Source of the DNA: Rhodospirillales bacterium
GTDB lineage: Bacteria; Pseudomonadota; Alphaproteobacteria; Micavibrionales; Micavibrionaceae
Reading direction: 5' to 3'
Assembly (NCBI GenBank): GCA_020638335.1
Contig: JACKIT010000001.1
Span: 62,001 to 126,000, forward strand
Length of the DNA stretch: 64,000 nucleotides
The position numbers and the translations under genes are program-made. The notes beneath the pieces were generated by a model. The model did no database searches. It was not told where the DNA came from and saw only the letters and a list, made by a program, of their open reading frames with translations. Below are positions 7,852-16,469 of the stretch, in pieces. The stretch's first letter is position 1. Every line of letters starts with the position of its first letter.

Positions 7852-8355
7852 TTAAAACGGATAGGACCAGTTCAGGCTGATGACTTCGGTGCCGGGGTTG
7901 TGGTCGCCGAGGCCTGAGTTTGACATGTGACTTAAGGACAGGCCGATGCGGTGTTGGTTTTCAAATTCGTAAGCGATTTCCAGTTGGCTGCGGAACTGGA
8001 TGGGGTGATCGAGGTCTTTGTCACTGCCGCCGTCGGTGTAAAGTCCGACGCCCAGGCTGGGGGTGAAATGCCAGTTGTCTTTAAAATTCCAGTCGTAAAG
8101 CAGGCCGCCGCCCGCCCAGATTGAGCCTTGTGAGGTGAGTTCCAATCCTGCCCATGGTTTTAAATTATCGATAAATACGACGCTGTTTGGGCGATATTCG
8201 GCGCGCAGGTCAAAGCCGTCTTGCTCGTCGAACACATCATAGTAACCAATGGCGAAATTGAGATGGTAAGCGGGCGTAGTGTCTGTAGCGGTTGCAGGCG
8301 TAGCGGCGCTTAGTAATCCTGTGCTCAAAAGGGCGGTGAGGGCTTTTTTTATCAT
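7852..8355 (-). CDS. pagL: Lipid A 3-O-deacylase (PagL family)
   Basis: Outer-membrane beta-barrel enzyme that removes the 3-O acyl chain of lipid A. The 167-residue precursor has a signal peptide (MIKKALTALLSTGLL ... ATPATA) and alternating barrel-type strands. The C-terminal pattern HMSNSGLGDHNPGTE carries the catalytic triad H143, S145 and E157, with the same spacing (+2, +12) as His126, Ser128, Glu140 of Pseudomonas PagL. It ends in an aromatic residue (SYPF), as outer-membrane barrels do. It lies on the opposite strand inside the nuo cluster, between nuoI and nuoJ, an unusual place; the window also encodes the lipid A synthesis genes it acts downstream of (lpxD, lpxA, lpxI, lpxB). Confidence 0.88.
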   Translation of the reverse strand: MIKKALTALLSTGLLSAATPATATDTTPAYHLNFAIGYYDVFDEQDGFDLRAEYRPNSVVFIDNLKPWAGLELTSQGSIWAGGGLLYDWNFKDNWHFTPSLGVGLYTDGGSDKDLDHPIQFRSQLEIAYEFENQHRIGLSLSHMSNSGLGDHNPGTEVISLNWSYPF

Positions 8356-8549
8356 AAGGCGGTTTTTATTTTAGAGTGGGTATGTAAAAAGAATAAAAAC
8401 AATGTGTTATCATCTTTATAATGCCTGATCAGGGATAAAAATCAATCTTGAAAAAATGTCTAAAATGTAGAGGATTTTTTGGGTTAGGGGCCTTGCGCGC
8501 CGCGGCGTAACATACTAGAACGAAAGGGCAAAACAAGAGATGCAACTCG

Positions 8550-9164
8550 ATGATCATTCAGGCCCTTGCCTTTTACCTTTTTGCTGGAATTTTGACGCTG
8601 AGCGCCTTAATGGTTATTACCGCGCGCAACCCCGTGCATTCCGTGTTGTTTCTTATTCTCGCGTTTTTTAATTCTGCGGGGCTGTTCATATTATTGGGCG
8701 CAGAATTTGTCGGGATGATCATGGTAATTGTCTATGTGGGCGCGGTGGCGGTGTTGTTCCTGTTTGTTGTGATGATGCTTGATATTTCCTTTGCCGATTT
8801 GCGTAAGGGTGCGATGCAATATGTGCCGATGGGGTTGTTGATTGGCGCGGTTTTATTGAGCGAGTTGGTACTGGTTTATGGTGCGTGGAGTTTTGTGCCC
8901 GGCGTTGAGCAGAATTTGGCGACGCCGATTTTGCGGTTTGATGGCGCAACAAATGCTGAAAGTCTGGGGCAGGTTTTATATACAGATTATATTTTGGCGT
9001 TTCAGCTTGCGGGGTTGATTTTGTTTGTGGCGATGATTGGCGCGATTGTTTTGACGCTGCGGGCGCGTCCGGGCTTGCGTAAGCAGTCTGTGGCGGCTCA
9101 GCATCAGCGCAAGCGTGAGGACGTGTTGGAAATTCATAAAGTTACGCCGGGCACGGGGAGTTGA
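8550..9164 (+). CDS. nuoJ: NADH-quinone oxidoreductase subunit J
   Basis: Membrane subunit of complex I next to NuoK and NuoA, containing the helix with a pi-bulge that moves during catalysis. The 204-residue protein has five predicted helices and the family signature EFVGMIMVIVYVGAVAVLFLFVVMM near residues 50-75. The start is ATG 8550; an ATG at 8540 is in another frame. It follows a 194-bp gap after the divergent pagL, so it probably has its own promoter. The C-terminal tail is longer and more charged (QHQRKREDVLEIH) than in E. coli, as in other alphaproteobacteria. Confidence 0.96.
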   Translation: MIIQALAFYLFAGILTLSALMVITARNPVHSVLFLILAFFNSAGLFILLGAEFVGMIMVIVYVGAVAVLFLFVVMMLDISFADLRKGAMQYVPMGLLIGAVLLSELVLVYGAWSFVPGVEQNLATPILRFDGATNAESLGQVLYTDYILAFQLAGLILFVAMIGAIVLTLRARPGLRKQSVAAQHQRKREDVLEIHKVTPGTGS

Positions 9165-9175
9165 GATGAGACTAG

Positions 9176-9240
9176 AGGTACAAGATACAAGATACAAGAC
9201 GTGTAAGAAGGCAAATTCTTGTAACTTGTACCTTGCAATT
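9176..9240. repeat. Inverted arrays of a 7-bp repeat between nuoJ and nuoK
   Basis: Left arm 9177-9198 is three tandem heptamers (GGTACAA, GATACAA, GATACAA). Right arm 9217-9239 is the same repeat inverted (CTTGTAA, CTTGTAC, CTTGCAA). Bases 9176-9191 and 9218-9233 pair at 15 of 16 positions, giving a hairpin with a 26-base loop that holds no gene. The array ends 14 bp before the nuoK ATG. A related array lies before eno, and an 8-bp version flanks the gene before uppS. Confidence 0.8.
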
Positions 9241-9253
9241 ATGGAGCGTGTTT

Positions 9254-9562
9254 ATGGTAATTGACTTGGAACACTATCTCACTCTTGCCGCAATTTTGTT
9301 CACGATTGGCGTGTTTGGTATGTTTTTGAACCGCAAAAACGTGATCGTGATTTTGATGTCGATCGAACTGATGTTGTTGGCGGTGAATATTAATTTTGTG
9401 GCGTTTTCTGCCTATCTGAATGATTTGACGGGGCAGGTTTTTACGATGTTTATTTTGACGGTGGCAGCGGCGGAAGCCGCGATCGGACTGGCGATTTTGG
9501 TGGCATTCTTCCGCAACAAGGGTTCTATCGCGGTCGAAGATATTTCGAGCATGAAGGGGTGA
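9254..9562 (+). CDS. nuoK: NADH-quinone oxidoreductase subunit K
   Basis: Smallest antiporter-like membrane subunit of complex I, with two buried glutamates needed for proton pumping. The 102-residue protein has three helices; the Glu in LMSIELMLLAVNINFVAF and that in AAEAAIGLAILV are both present. I use ATG 9254, which has GGAG 8-11 bases upstream and gives the typical N-terminus MVIDLEHYLTLAAILF. A TTG at 9233 would add seven residues coded by the right arm of the heptamer array, so the array sits right against the translation start region. Confidence 0.96.
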   Translation: MVIDLEHYLTLAAILFTIGVFGMFLNRKNVIVILMSIELMLLAVNINFVAFSAYLNDLTGQVFTMFILTVAAAEAAIGLAILVAFFRNKGSIAVEDISSMKG

Positions 9563-9567
9563 GTTCT

Positions 9568-9978
9568 ATGTGGGACATGGTACTAAATAGAACAGTTCCT
9601 AATTTATGGATTCGGTTGTCTCTTGTTTTTGTGGCGTGGATACCTCTTTCTATGTTTTTTATTCTCCTGTCCATTTCTTTAAATCCGTTCACTCGTGAAA
9701 TGTCTTTGTTTCAGGTTTTTGGTGAAGCGCTTTCTATAGATTTTCCATGGACCCTCCCCGTTTTTTATTTGCCTCTTGCATTATGTCTTCCGTGCATGGC
9801 TTTATTTTCAAATACATTCTTTGTGATTCTGTATTATTTTCTATTTTACGGATTTTTTGTTTTTCTTCATTATCGATTCATTAAACATGGAACATTGTTT
9901 GCGTATGCATTGCTGGCTTTAATATTCTCTTTGTCTTCCTTTCAGTGGTTTTCATTTATTCAGGCGATGGGAGTGTAA
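9568..9978 (+). CDS. Multi-pass membrane protein of unknown function inside the nuo operon
   Basis: A 136-residue, very hydrophobic and aromatic-rich protein with three to four predicted helices (LWIRLSLVFVAWIPLSMFFILL, LPVFYLPLALCLPCMALF, FFVILYYFLFYGFFVFL, LLALIFSLSSFQWFSF). ATG 9568 is preferred over the GTG at 9559, which overlaps the nuoK stop, because AAGGGG lies at the right distance before it. No family is recognised. It is not a duplicated nuo subunit as far as I can see. Codon use is more AT-rich than nuoK or nuoL. The gene occupies a position where nuoK and nuoL are normally adjacent. Confidence 0.65.
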   Translation: MWDMVLNRTVPNLWIRLSLVFVAWIPLSMFFILLSISLNPFTREMSLFQVFGEALSIDFPWTLPVFYLPLALCLPCMALFSNTFFVILYYFLFYGFFVFLHYRFIKHGTLFAYALLALIFSLSSFQWFSFIQAMGV

Positions 9979-9981
9979 AGG

Positions 9982-12039
9982 ATGGAACTTCTTGCTGTCT
10001 TTTTACCGCTCATTGCTTTCCTGATTGCCGGGGTGTTCGGCGGGCGGATCGGGGATCGCGGGTGCCAGTTTGTGACCTGCACGGCGGTGATTGTGGCGGC
10101 CTTGCTTGCAGTGCGGTTGTTTTTTGATGTTGCGATAGGTGGGAATGCCTATACAACTGAGCTTTCAAGCTGGATTGTTTCGGGTGATTTAAACATTTCA
10201 TGGGCATTGCGGATTGATTCGCTGTCTGTGGTGATGATGTGCGTGATCAATATCGTTTCAGCCTGCGTGCATGTGTATTCTGTTGGTTATATGAGTCATG
10301 ATTCGTGCAAGGGCCGGTTTATGGCTTATCTGTCGCTGTTTACCTTTGCGATGTTGATGTTGGTGAGCGCCGATAATCTGGTGCAGTTGTTCTTTGGCTG
10401 GGAAGGCGTGGGGCTGGCCTCGTATCTGTTGATTGGGTTTTGGAACCATAAGAACAGCGCGAATGCGGCGGCTGTGAAGGCGTTTGTTGTTAACCGTGTG
10501 GGTGATTTTGGCTTGGCGCTTGGGATGATGGCGATTTTTGTGGTGTTTGGGACGCTGCAATTTGATGCGATCTTTGAACAAGTTCCAGAGATGGCGGGGA
10601 CTTATTTTACCTTTATCGGGCAGGAATATCATGCACTGACATTAATCGGCCTGTTGCTGTTTGTCGGGGCGATTGGGAAGTCCGCGCAACTCGGTTTACA
10701 TACGTGGTTGCCCGATGCGATGGAGGGGCCTACCCCGGTTTCGGCGCTGATTCATGCCGCGACGATGGTAACGGCTGGGGTGTTTTTGGTCGCGCGGATG
10801 AGTCCGCTTTATGAATATGCACCCGATGCTCTTATGGTTGTGACTTTGGTTGGCGGGGCGACTGCGTTTGTAGCGGCGACAATTGGTTTGACGCAGTTTG
10901 ATATCAAGCGGGTCATTGCTTATTCGACGATGAGCCAGCTTGGCTATATGTTTTTTGCGCTGGGCGTATCGGCCTATCCGGCCGCGATGTTCCATTTGAT
11001 GACGCATGCGTTCTTCAAGGCCTTGTTGTTTCTTGGAGCCGGTTCTGTCATTCACGCGATGAGTGATGAGCAGGATATGCGCAAAATGGGCGGAATTTGG
11101 AAGAAAATCCCCATGACCTATGGGTTGATGTGGGTTGGTTCACTGGCGTTGGCCGGAATTCCGCCGTTTGCCGGGTTTTATTCCAAGGATATTGTGCTGG
11201 AAGCGGCGTGGGCCGATCAGACATGGTTCGGCCATATTGCTTTCTGGCTGGGGATTGCGGCGGCGTTTATGACGGCGTTTTATACCTGGCGCTTGTTGAT
11301 TATGACGTTTCATGGTACGCCGCGAGCGAGTGAAAAGGTGATGAGCCACGTGCATGAAAGTCCGGCAGTGATGCTGGGACCTTTGGTGATTTTGGCAACG
11401 GGAGCTTTACTGGCCGGGATGGTGTTTTACGAACCGTTTGTGGGTAGTGGTGCAAAACATCCGGAAATTGCCGAAGTCGAAATTGTCCATCATGAAATTG
11501 ACATTGAAGTTGAGCATGATGTCGAAGGGATTGTGCTTGAGGATGAGAAAGAGATTGCGCATGGTGTGGGGCGTGAGAAATTCTGGAACGGGGCGATTGA
11601 GGTCCGGCATCAAAACGATACGTTGGAGGCGGTTCATCACGTGCCGGAATGGGTGAAGTTTTTGCCTCTGATTATGGGACTGCTCGGAATTGGTCTGGCG
11701 TATCTGGCGTATCTGCTGCGTCCGGGCATTCCTGAAAAAATTAAAACGATTTTTGCCGCGCCTTATGTGCTTTTCTTCAATAAATGGTTCTTTGATGAAA
11801 TTTACACAGCAGTGTTTGTTAAAACGGCGCTGCAGCTGGGGCGGTTCTTCTGGCGTATCGGGGATCAAAATACGATTGACCGGTTGGGCCCGGATGGCAG
11901 TGCGAAGAGCGTTCAAAAGCTGGCGGGCGCTTTTAGCCGTTTTCAGAGTGGATATGTTTTTCAATATGCGTTTGTGATGATAATTGCACTTACTGCAATT
12001 GTTTCATGGTTTGTATTTAAAAGCGGGCAAGGGTTTTAG
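9982..12039 (+). CDS. nuoL: NADH-quinone oxidoreductase subunit L
   Basis: Largest antiporter-like proton-pumping subunit at the far end of the complex I membrane arm. The 685-residue protein has the expected core: GWEGVGLASYLLIGFW, then LHTWLPDAMEGPTPVSALIHAATMVTAGVFLVAR and FFKALLFLGAGSVIHA. Residues about 495-550 form a highly charged, His/Glu-rich loop (VEIVHHEIDIEVEHDVEG) before the long lateral helix; this loop is variable in the family and unusually acidic here. The start ATG 9982 lies 3 bases after the stop of the unknown membrane gene. Confidence 0.97.
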   Translation: MELLAVFLPLIAFLIAGVFGGRIGDRGCQFVTCTAVIVAALLAVRLFFDVAIGGNAYTTELSSWIVSGDLNISWALRIDSLSVVMMCVINIVSACVHVYSVGYMSHDSCKGRFMAYLSLFTFAMLMLVSADNLVQLFFGWEGVGLASYLLIGFWNHKNSANAAAVKAFVVNRVGDFGLALGMMAIFVVFGTLQFDAIFEQVPEMAGTYFTFIGQEYHALTLIGLLLFVGAIGKSAQLGLHTWLPDAMEGPTPVSALIHAATMVTAGVFLVARMSPLYEYAPDALMVVTLVGGATAFVAATIGLTQFDIKRVIAYSTMSQLGYMFFALGVSAYPAAMFHLMTHAFFKALLFLGAGSVIHAMSDEQDMRKMGGIWKKIPMTYGLMWVGSLALAGIPPFAGFYSKDIVLEAAWADQTWFGHIAFWLGIAAAFMTAFYTWRLLIMTFHGTPRASEKVMSHVHESPAVMLGPLVILATGALLAGMVFYEPFVGSGAKHPEIAEVEIVHHEIDIEVEHDVEGIVLEDEKEIAHGVGREKFWNGAIEVRHQNDTLEAVHHVPEWVKFLPLIMGLLGIGLAYLAYLLRPGIPEKIKTIFAAPYVLFFNKWFFDEIYTAVFVKTALQLGRFFWRIGDQNTIDRLGPDGSAKSVQKLAGAFSRFQSGYVFQYAFVMIIALTAIVSWFVFKSGQGF

Positions 12040-12042
12040 GCT

Positions 12043-13581
12043 ATGGTAGATTTTCCGCTTCTTTCATTAATGACGTTTTTACCGGTTGCCGGCGCGTTGA
12101 TCATTTTGATGATTCGCGGGGACGAAGAGATCGTGAAGCAAAATTCCAAGCATATGGCGCTTTATACGTCCTTGTTTACGTTGGCCTTTGCGCTGTTTAT
12201 GTATACGCGCTTTGATGGATCGAGCGCGGAATTTCAATTTGTTGAACAGGGCGGCTGGCTGAAGCCCTTGGGGATTAATTACCATGTCGGGGTTGATGGG
12301 ATTTCAGTGTTTTTCGTGCTGCTTTCGGCGTTTTTGACCCCGGTGTGTATCTTGTCGGCGTGGGATGCGGTTAAGGTACGCGTTAAGGAATTTATGGTTG
12401 CGTTTTTGCTGCTGGAAAGCTTTATGATCGGGACGTTTATTGCGCTGGATGCGGTGTTGTTTTACGTCTTTTTTGAAGGTGTGTTGATTCCGATGTTCCT
12501 GATTATTGGCGTATGGGGTGGGCCGCGTCGGGTGTATTCGGCCTATAAATTCTTCCTTTATACGCTGCTGGGTTCAGTATTGATGTTGGTGGGTTTGCTT
12601 GCGCTCTATGCGCATACGGGTACAACTGATATCCCGACACTGATGGAATCTTCCGTTGCGCCGCATTTGCAATATTGGTTGTGGCTGGCATTTTTTGCGA
12701 GCTTTGCGGTGAAAATGCCGATGTGGCCGGTCCATACGTGGTTGCCTGATGCGCACGTTGAGGCACCGACAGCCGGTTCCGTGATTTTGGCCGGTGTTTT
12801 GTTGAAAATGGGTGGTTATGGATTCTTGAGGTTCTCTTTGCCGATGCTGCCTGAGGCGAGTGCATATTTTGCTGATTTTGTTTTTGCGTTGAGTGTTATT
12901 GCGATTGTCTATACCTCTCTGATTGCTTTGGTGCAGGAAGATATGAAGAAGTTGATTGCGTATTCTTCAGTGGCGCATATGGGCTTTGTGACGATCGGGA
13001 TTTTTACCGCGACAACGCAAGGGATTGAAGGTTCGATTTTTCAGATGCTTTCGCATGGTTTGATTTCCGGGGCGCTCTTTTTGTGTGTGGGAGTTGTTTA
13101 TGATCGGATGCATACGCGTGAGATTGAACGTTATGGCGGCATTGTCAAAAACATGCCGAAATATGCGACTGTATTTATGATTTTGATGTTGGGGTCGGTC
13201 GGGCTGCCAGGGACGTCCGGGTTTGTGGGGGAATTTCTCGTGTTGCTGGGTGTATTTCAGGTGAACACTTTGGTTGCGGCTTTGGCTGCTACTGGCGTTA
13301 TTCTTGGCGCAGCTTATATGCTGATCTTGTATCGCCGGGTAGTGTTTGGACCGCGGGTGAATGATGATGCGCTCTCAATGCCGGATCTTAGCCAGCGTGA
13401 GCTTGGTTTGCTGGTGCCAATTGTTCTTTTAGTGCTTTGGCTGGGTGTGTTTCCGGGCGTTGTGACGGAAAAGATCGGCCCATCGGTGGATAAGCTAATT
13501 ACAGAGTATAATGCAAAGTTGAACGCTGCGGCGATTGTTGAAACGTCTGAAGCAGGTGATGTGCAAGGAGCAGGAGAATGA
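12043..13581 (+). CDS. nuoM: NADH-quinone oxidoreductase subunit M
   Basis: Second antiporter-like proton-pumping subunit of complex I. The 512-residue protein has about 14 helices; the conserved glutamate is in FEGVLIPMFLIIGVWG and the key lysine and tryptophan region is VKMPMWPVHTWLPDAHVEAPTAGSVILAGVLLKMGGYG. It starts 3 bases after nuoL and overlaps nuoN by four bases (ATGA), as expected for coupled subunits. Length is normal for the family. Confidence 0.97.
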   Translation: MVDFPLLSLMTFLPVAGALIILMIRGDEEIVKQNSKHMALYTSLFTLAFALFMYTRFDGSSAEFQFVEQGGWLKPLGINYHVGVDGISVFFVLLSAFLTPVCILSAWDAVKVRVKEFMVAFLLLESFMIGTFIALDAVLFYVFFEGVLIPMFLIIGVWGGPRRVYSAYKFFLYTLLGSVLMLVGLLALYAHTGTTDIPTLMESSVAPHLQYWLWLAFFASFAVKMPMWPVHTWLPDAHVEAPTAGSVILAGVLLKMGGYGFLRFSLPMLPEASAYFADFVFALSVIAIVYTSLIALVQEDMKKLIAYSSVAHMGFVTIGIFTATTQGIEGSIFQMLSHGLISGALFLCVGVVYDRMHTREIERYGGIVKNMPKYATVFMILMLGSVGLPGTSGFVGEFLVLLGVFQVNTLVAALAATGVILGAAYMLILYRRVVFGPRVNDDALSMPDLSQRELGLLVPIVLLVLWLGVFPGVVTEKIGPSVDKLITEYNAKLNAAAIVETSEAGDVQGAGE

Positions 13582-15020
13582 TTGATTTTAACCTGATCCC
13601 TGTATTGCCAGAAATTTTTCTGTCCTTGATTGGAATGGGGTTGCTGATCGTTGGTGCGAGCCAGGGAAATGTTTCTACGCGCGTAATTTGCTGGTCGGCT
13701 ACTTGCGGGTTGGTGCTTAGTGCTTTGATCCTGCTTTCGGTGGGGTGGGAAACGCGTAGCGTACTTGGCGGTATGTTTGTGATGGACAAATTCGCCGGGT
13801 TTATGAAACTGATGATTATTATCGGTCTGGTTGCTTCATTGGCCCTGTCTGTACGCTATTTGTTGCAAGAAGGTATGGAGCGGTTTGAGTTTCCCATTCT
13901 GGTTTTGTTTGCCGGGATCGGGATGATGATCATGGTCTCAAGCAATAATTTTTTGGCGCTGTATATGGGGCTGGAGTTACAATCTTTAAGCTTGTACGTG
14001 CTTGCAGCATTTCATCGTAATTCGATGCGTTCATCGGAGGCGGGGATTAAATATTTTCTTCTTGGCGCCTTGTCTTCGGGGATGCTTTTGTTTGGTATTT
14101 CGTTGGTTTATGGGTTTACCGGGTCAGTAGACTTTGAAGTGGTTGGTACGACATTGAGTGATTTGGACGGTATGCCGATTGGCGTGACGTTTGGGCTGGT
14201 TTTTATTCTGGCGGGGCTTGCGTTTAAAGTTTCCGCCGTGCCGTTTCATATGTGGACACCCGATGTTTATGAGGGCGCGCCAACGGCGGTAACGGCGCTG
14301 TTTGCGATTGTGCCGAAAATTGCGGCGATGGGCTTGTTGATGCGCTTGTTATTTGAGCCGTTTATGGCACTTTCTGAGCAATGGGTGCAGATTATCTACT
14401 TTCTGGCATTGATGTCGATGTTTTTGGGCGCTTTTGCCGGAATTGCACAGGATAATATCAAGCGGCTGCTCGCTTACAGTTCAATCGGAAATATGGGCTA
14501 TGCGCTGATCGGCGTTGTCGCGGGCAGCGCGGTCGGGGCGGGTGCTGTGGTGTTATATCTCTTTATTTATATGATTATGAGCGCCGGAGTGTTTGCGGTT
14601 GTGATGTGTATGCGCCGGCGCGGTATGGCGGTGTATAAGATTAGCGATTTGGCAGGGCTGTCGCGGCATGCGCCTGGGTTGGCTTATGCGATGGCTATCT
14701 TAATGTTTTCGATGAGTGGTATTCCGCCAGCGGCCGGGTTCTTTGGCAAGCTGGTGGTGTTTAACGCCGCAGTGGCCGAAGGGTATTACATTCTGGCAAC
14801 GCTTGGGGTACTTACATCTGTTGTTGCGGCCTATTATTATCTGCGTGTGATTAAGGTGATGTTTTTCGATGAACCTGCTGATGTGTTTGACGGGCCGATC
14901 CCGTTTGCGCGCCGGGTGGTTCTGTTTATCTGTATTTTGTTTGTGCTTGGGTTTGTAATTAAACCGAGCGTCTTTATCGCCAGTTCTTTCAATGCGGCGT
15001 CCGTGTTATTTGCGGGGTAG
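13578..15020 (+). CDS. nuoN: NADH-quinone oxidoreductase subunit N
   Basis: Third antiporter-like membrane subunit of complex I, between NuoM and NuoK in the assembled arm. The 480-residue protein shows the family segments LYMGLELQSLSLYVLAAF and KVSAVPFHMWTPDVYEGAPTAVTALFAIVPKIAA. It overlaps nuoM by four bases and ends the nuo block; birA follows within 5 bp, an arrangement conserved in alphaproteobacteria. Confidence 0.97.
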   Translation: MIDFNLIPVLPEIFLSLIGMGLLIVGASQGNVSTRVICWSATCGLVLSALILLSVGWETRSVLGGMFVMDKFAGFMKLMIIIGLVASLALSVRYLLQEGMERFEFPILVLFAGIGMMIMVSSNNFLALYMGLELQSLSLYVLAAFHRNSMRSSEAGIKYFLLGALSSGMLLFGISLVYGFTGSVDFEVVGTTLSDLDGMPIGVTFGLVFILAGLAFKVSAVPFHMWTPDVYEGAPTAVTALFAIVPKIAAMGLLMRLLFEPFMALSEQWVQIIYFLALMSMFLGAFAGIAQDNIKRLLAYSSIGNMGYALIGVVAGSAVGAGAVVLYLFIYMIMSAGVFAVVMCMRRRGMAVYKISDLAGLSRHAPGLAYAMAILMFSMSGIPPAAGFFGKLVVFNAAVAEGYYILATLGVLTSVVAAYYYLRVIKVMFFDEPADVFDGPIPFARRVVLFICILFVLGFVIKPSVFIASSFNAASVLFAG

Positions 15021-15025
15021 GGTCC

Positions 15026-15706
15026 TTGCATTGGGATATTCAGGTTTTTACAAAGCTCGATTCAACGCAGGATGAGTGTAAGCGTTTGGCTGTAGATGGC
15101 GGGCCTGAGGGTACGGTTGTGCAGGCAATTCAGCAGGTATCGGGGCGTGGACGGCATGGGCGTATGTGGCTTTCGGAAGAAGGTAATCTTGCGATGTCTT
15201 TTATTTTGCGCCCCCGATGTGAGATTGTAAAAGTCGGGCAGATTTCCGTTATGGTTGGTGTGGCGTTGGCGCAGGCAATTGGTAAAAAGGCTCAATTGAA
15301 ATGGCCAAATGATGTGTTGGTTGATGGCCGGAAATGTGCCGGGATTTTGATTGATAGCGACTTGTCTGGAGGAGCGTTAAACTGGCTGGTTATCGGTGTT
15401 GGCGTGAATACGCATTCAGCGCCGGAAATGGGCGCGGCGCTCAATGTAGATTGTGATGAGTTTCGTGATGCTTTTTTGGAGAATATTTCTCAATTTTACG
15501 CGGAGTTTCGGAGGAACGGATTTGTCAATATCCGTGATGAATGGTTGGAACGGACATATCCGAAGGGGGCAGTGCTTAATGTCGGGACGTTTGAAGGCCT
15601 TGATGAATGGGGAAATTTGATTGTACGTGGGGCGCAAAACCAGTTACAAACCATCTCAGCGGGCGATGTGTTTTTAAAGGATCGAAATTATGCTGCTGGC
15701 GATTGA
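15026..15706 (+). CDS. birA: Biotin-[acetyl-CoA-carboxylase] ligase
   Basis: Activates biotin to biotinyl-AMP and attaches it to the carboxyl carrier protein of acetyl-CoA carboxylase. The 226-residue protein has the biotinyl-adenylate loop GRGRHGRMW and the catalytic segment KWPNDVLVDGRKCAGILI. It starts directly in the catalytic domain, so it lacks the N-terminal winged-helix found in E. coli BirA and cannot repress bio genes the same way. The start is a TTG five bases after nuoN (TTGCATTGGGAT); no better start is nearby. It overlaps coaX by 17 bases. Confidence 0.93.
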   Translation: MHWDIQVFTKLDSTQDECKRLAVDGGPEGTVVQAIQQVSGRGRHGRMWLSEEGNLAMSFILRPRCEIVKVGQISVMVGVALAQAIGKKAQLKWPNDVLVDGRKCAGILIDSDLSGGALNWLVIGVGVNTHSAPEMGAALNVDCDEFRDAFLENISQFYAEFRRNGFVNIRDEWLERTYPKGAVLNVGTFEGLDEWGNLIVRGAQNQLQTISAGDVFLKDRNYAAGD

Positions 15707-16469
15707 TGTCGGAAATACCAATATTGTATTTGCTGTCTTTGATGGCGATACCCCGCGTGATGCCTGGCGGTTGCATACTTATGCACGGCGGTGCGGTGAT
15801 GAATATGCGGTTTTTTTGCATCAGGTTTTGGGAATGGCGGGGCTATGTTTTGCGGATATGGATGATGTTGTTATCAGTTCGGTCGTGCCGGAGACACATT
15901 TTCACCTAGAGGGATTTTGTAAAAAGCATTTGCATCTCGTGCCGGTCTTTATAACCAAGGACCATGTGCCGATTACGATTGATATGGAACGGCCAGAGGA
16001 TGTTGGCGCCGACCGGCTTGTGAATGCTTTGGCGGTGAAGATGCATTATGGCGAGCGTGTTGGAACGAGTGGAGCGATTGTGATTGATTTTGGTACGGCC
16101 ACGACGTTTGATGTGATTGATGCGTCTGGCGCGTATGCGGGCGGAGCGATTGCGCCAGGGATTGATCTTTCGGTGAATGCGCTGCATAGCGCGGCTTCGA
16201 AGCTGCCGAAAATTGGTGTGCGCAAGCCTGCGCAGGCGATTGGAAAAACGACGGTGGAGGCTATGCGATCCGGGGTGTATTGGGGCTATGTCGGTTTGAT
16301 TGAGCGGATTACCGGGCAAATTAGCGCAGAGCTGGGCACTAAAAAGCCGTTTGTTTTGGCCACAGGCGGGCTTGCAACGCTGTTTGAGGATGCAGGCGTA
16401 ATTGATTTGATTGATCCTGATTTGACGCTTAAGGGGTTGTTGGAAATTTATAAAGGAATGTCTTCATGA
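15690..16469 (+). CDS. coaX: Type III pantothenate kinase
   Basis: First step of coenzyme A synthesis: phosphorylates pantothenate, not inhibited by CoA. The 259-residue protein has the ASKHA-fold motifs of CoaX: LAIDVGNTNIVFAVF at residues 3-17, DVGADRLVNALA near 110 and VIDFGTATTFDVI near 130. It overlaps birA upstream and rnj downstream (four bases). The gene order birA-coaX-rnj is conserved in the class. Confidence 0.95.
   Translation: MLLAIDVGNTNIVFAVFDGDTPRDAWRLHTYARRCGDEYAVFLHQVLGMAGLCFADMDDVVISSVVPETHFHLEGFCKKHLHLVPVFITKDHVPITIDMERPEDVGADRLVNALAVKMHYGERVGTSGAIVIDFGTATTFDVIDASGAYAGGAIAPGIDLSVNALHSAASKLPKIGVRKPAQAIGKTTVEAMRSGVYWGYVGLIERITGQISAELGTKKPFVLATGGLATLFEDAGVIDLIDPDLTLKGLLEIYKGMSS

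Noticed and set aside
9176..9240. CRISPR array
   Set aside because: Units are 7 bp, contiguous without spacers and inverted in the second half; no cas genes are near.
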